DNA of 15,310 bases from JAULUH01 sp032111745 (GTDB lineage: Bacteria; Chloroflexota; Anaerolineae; JAAEKA01), in contig JAULUH010000494.1 of assembly GCA_032111745.1 (NCBI GenBank), positions 1-15,310 of the forward strand. Reading direction: 5' to 3'. The notes below the pieces were generated by a model, which saw only the letters and a list, made by a program, of their open reading frames with translations, made no database searches and was not told the DNA's origin. Made by a program: the position numbers and the translations under genes. Each line of letters opens with the position of its first letter. Positions within the stretch are counted from its first letter, which is position 1. Below, in pieces: positions 14,938-15,310 of the stretch.

Positions 14938-15138
14938 ATGATCAACACGAAAGGACGACCTGATCGCCACAAGGAGTCCATTGCGGTGGGGAAGACGTTA
15001 GCGTTCTGCCGCTGCTGGCAGTCCAGCGAGTTCCCCTACTGCAATGGCACCCACCGCACGGTCAACGCCGAGCAGGGCGACCAGGTGGGCCCGGTGGTGG
15101 TCAAGGCGGTGTTGGAGGAGGAGGAAACGGCGACCTGA
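14938..15138 (+). CDS. CDGSH (mitoNEET-like) iron-sulfur protein
   Basis: 66 residues with the 2Fe-2S 3Cys-1His motif C24-x-C26 ... C35 ... H39 in FCRCWQSSEFPYCNGTH, followed by the mitoNEET-like NAEQGDQVGPVVVK. The name-giving CDGSH segment reads CNGTH (D to N and S to T), while all four cluster ligands are present. A very strong Shine-Dalgarno (AAGGAGGAGA, 14926-14935) fixes the start. It follows gnd by 35 bp, so it may be on the same transcript. A small cytosolic electron-transfer or Fe-S-handling role is expected from the family; a link to the uronate pathway is not evident. Confidence 0.92.
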   Translation: MINTKGRPDRHKESIAVGKTLAFCRCWQSSEFPYCNGTHRTVNAEQGDQVGPVVVKAVLEEEETAT

Positions 15139-15200
15139 GCGGTGGCCTGCCGGCTAATGGATTGGACTGGCCAGGAGACCGGCACTCCCGCCTGAGCATA

Positions 15201-15310
15201 ATGGAACCCACTGGCCGGCACCGGCTCACTCCCTGGCCTGTCGTCTTCGGTCTGGCCCTGGTGCTGTACAGCGTCCTGGGCTGGTACCAGTTGGACCTGC
15301 CCGGCCTGTA
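15201..15310 (+). CDS. N-terminal start of a membrane protein, possibly glycosyltransferase family 39-like (partial)
   Basis: ATG 15201 opens MEPTGRHRLTPW, then a hydrophobic segment PVVFGLALVLYSVLGWY, then QLDLPGLY at the window edge. The pattern of a short basic N-terminus, one transmembrane helix and a LxLPGLY-like loop resembles the beginning of GT39/ArnT-like membrane glycosyltransferases, in which an acidic YDE motif would come next. Only 36 residues are visible and the Shine-Dalgarno is weak (GAG 6 nt upstream), so both start and family are tentative. Confidence 0.45.
   Translation, partial: MEPTGRHRLTPWPVVFGLALVLYSVLGWYQLDLPGL

Overview
The window is high-GC bacterial DNA with short intergenic gaps and sigma70-type promoters. 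The gene content (UxaE hexuronate epimerase, a LarA-type epimerase, ArsR/ArsM, a DUF255 thioredoxin-fold protein, several MNT-type nucleotidyltransferase modules) and the dispersed 28-bp GTAGAGACGCAA hairpins would fit a Chloroflexota (Anaerolineae/Caldilineae-like) genome. That placement is inference from gene style; there is no rRNA or marker gene to confirm it.

Layout. (1) 1-1151, minus: 5' part of an ABC1/UbiB-type kinase gene running off the left edge. (2) 1433-3873: an accessory islet of toxin-antitoxin-like genes. On the minus strand are a DUF4160/DUF2442 pair (the DUF4160 gene appears frameshifted) and a nucleotidyltransferase. On the plus strand is a small helical protein overlapping a second nucleotidyltransferase. 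Both sides have good divergent promoters. (3) 3935-4035: probable short remnant of a cupin-like gene. (4) 4036-6159, minus: full-length DUF255/YyaL/SPATA20-type thioredoxin-fold protein. (5) 6354-6678: a third nucleotidyltransferase module, with the partner gene intact and the nucleotidyltransferase truncated. (6) 6675-7978: arsenic detoxification unit, arsR then arsM, with a perfect palindromic operator on the promoter. (7) 7979-8161: two identical hairpin repeats, a strong promoter and a possible operator. (8) 8190-14902: five co-directional sugar-acid genes. (9) 14938-15138: a mitoNEET-like CDGSH protein. (10) 15201 to the right edge: start of a membrane protein.

The most interesting part is the five-gene run at 8190-14902. 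Its gene order equals a plausible reaction order: tagaturonate to fructuronate (UxaE), fructuronate to mannonate (SDR reductase), mannonate to gluconate (LarA-superfamily nickel-pincer 2-epimerase, GntE-like), gluconate to 6-phosphogluconate (FGGY gluconokinase), then 6-phosphogluconate to ribulose 5-phosphate, CO2 and NADPH (Gnd). This would send pectin-derived hexuronates into the pentose phosphate pathway. It would bypass the usual mannonate dehydratase/KDG kinase/KDPG aldolase route, for which no genes are seen in the window. The individual families are known; the assignment of substrates and the complete route are inference.
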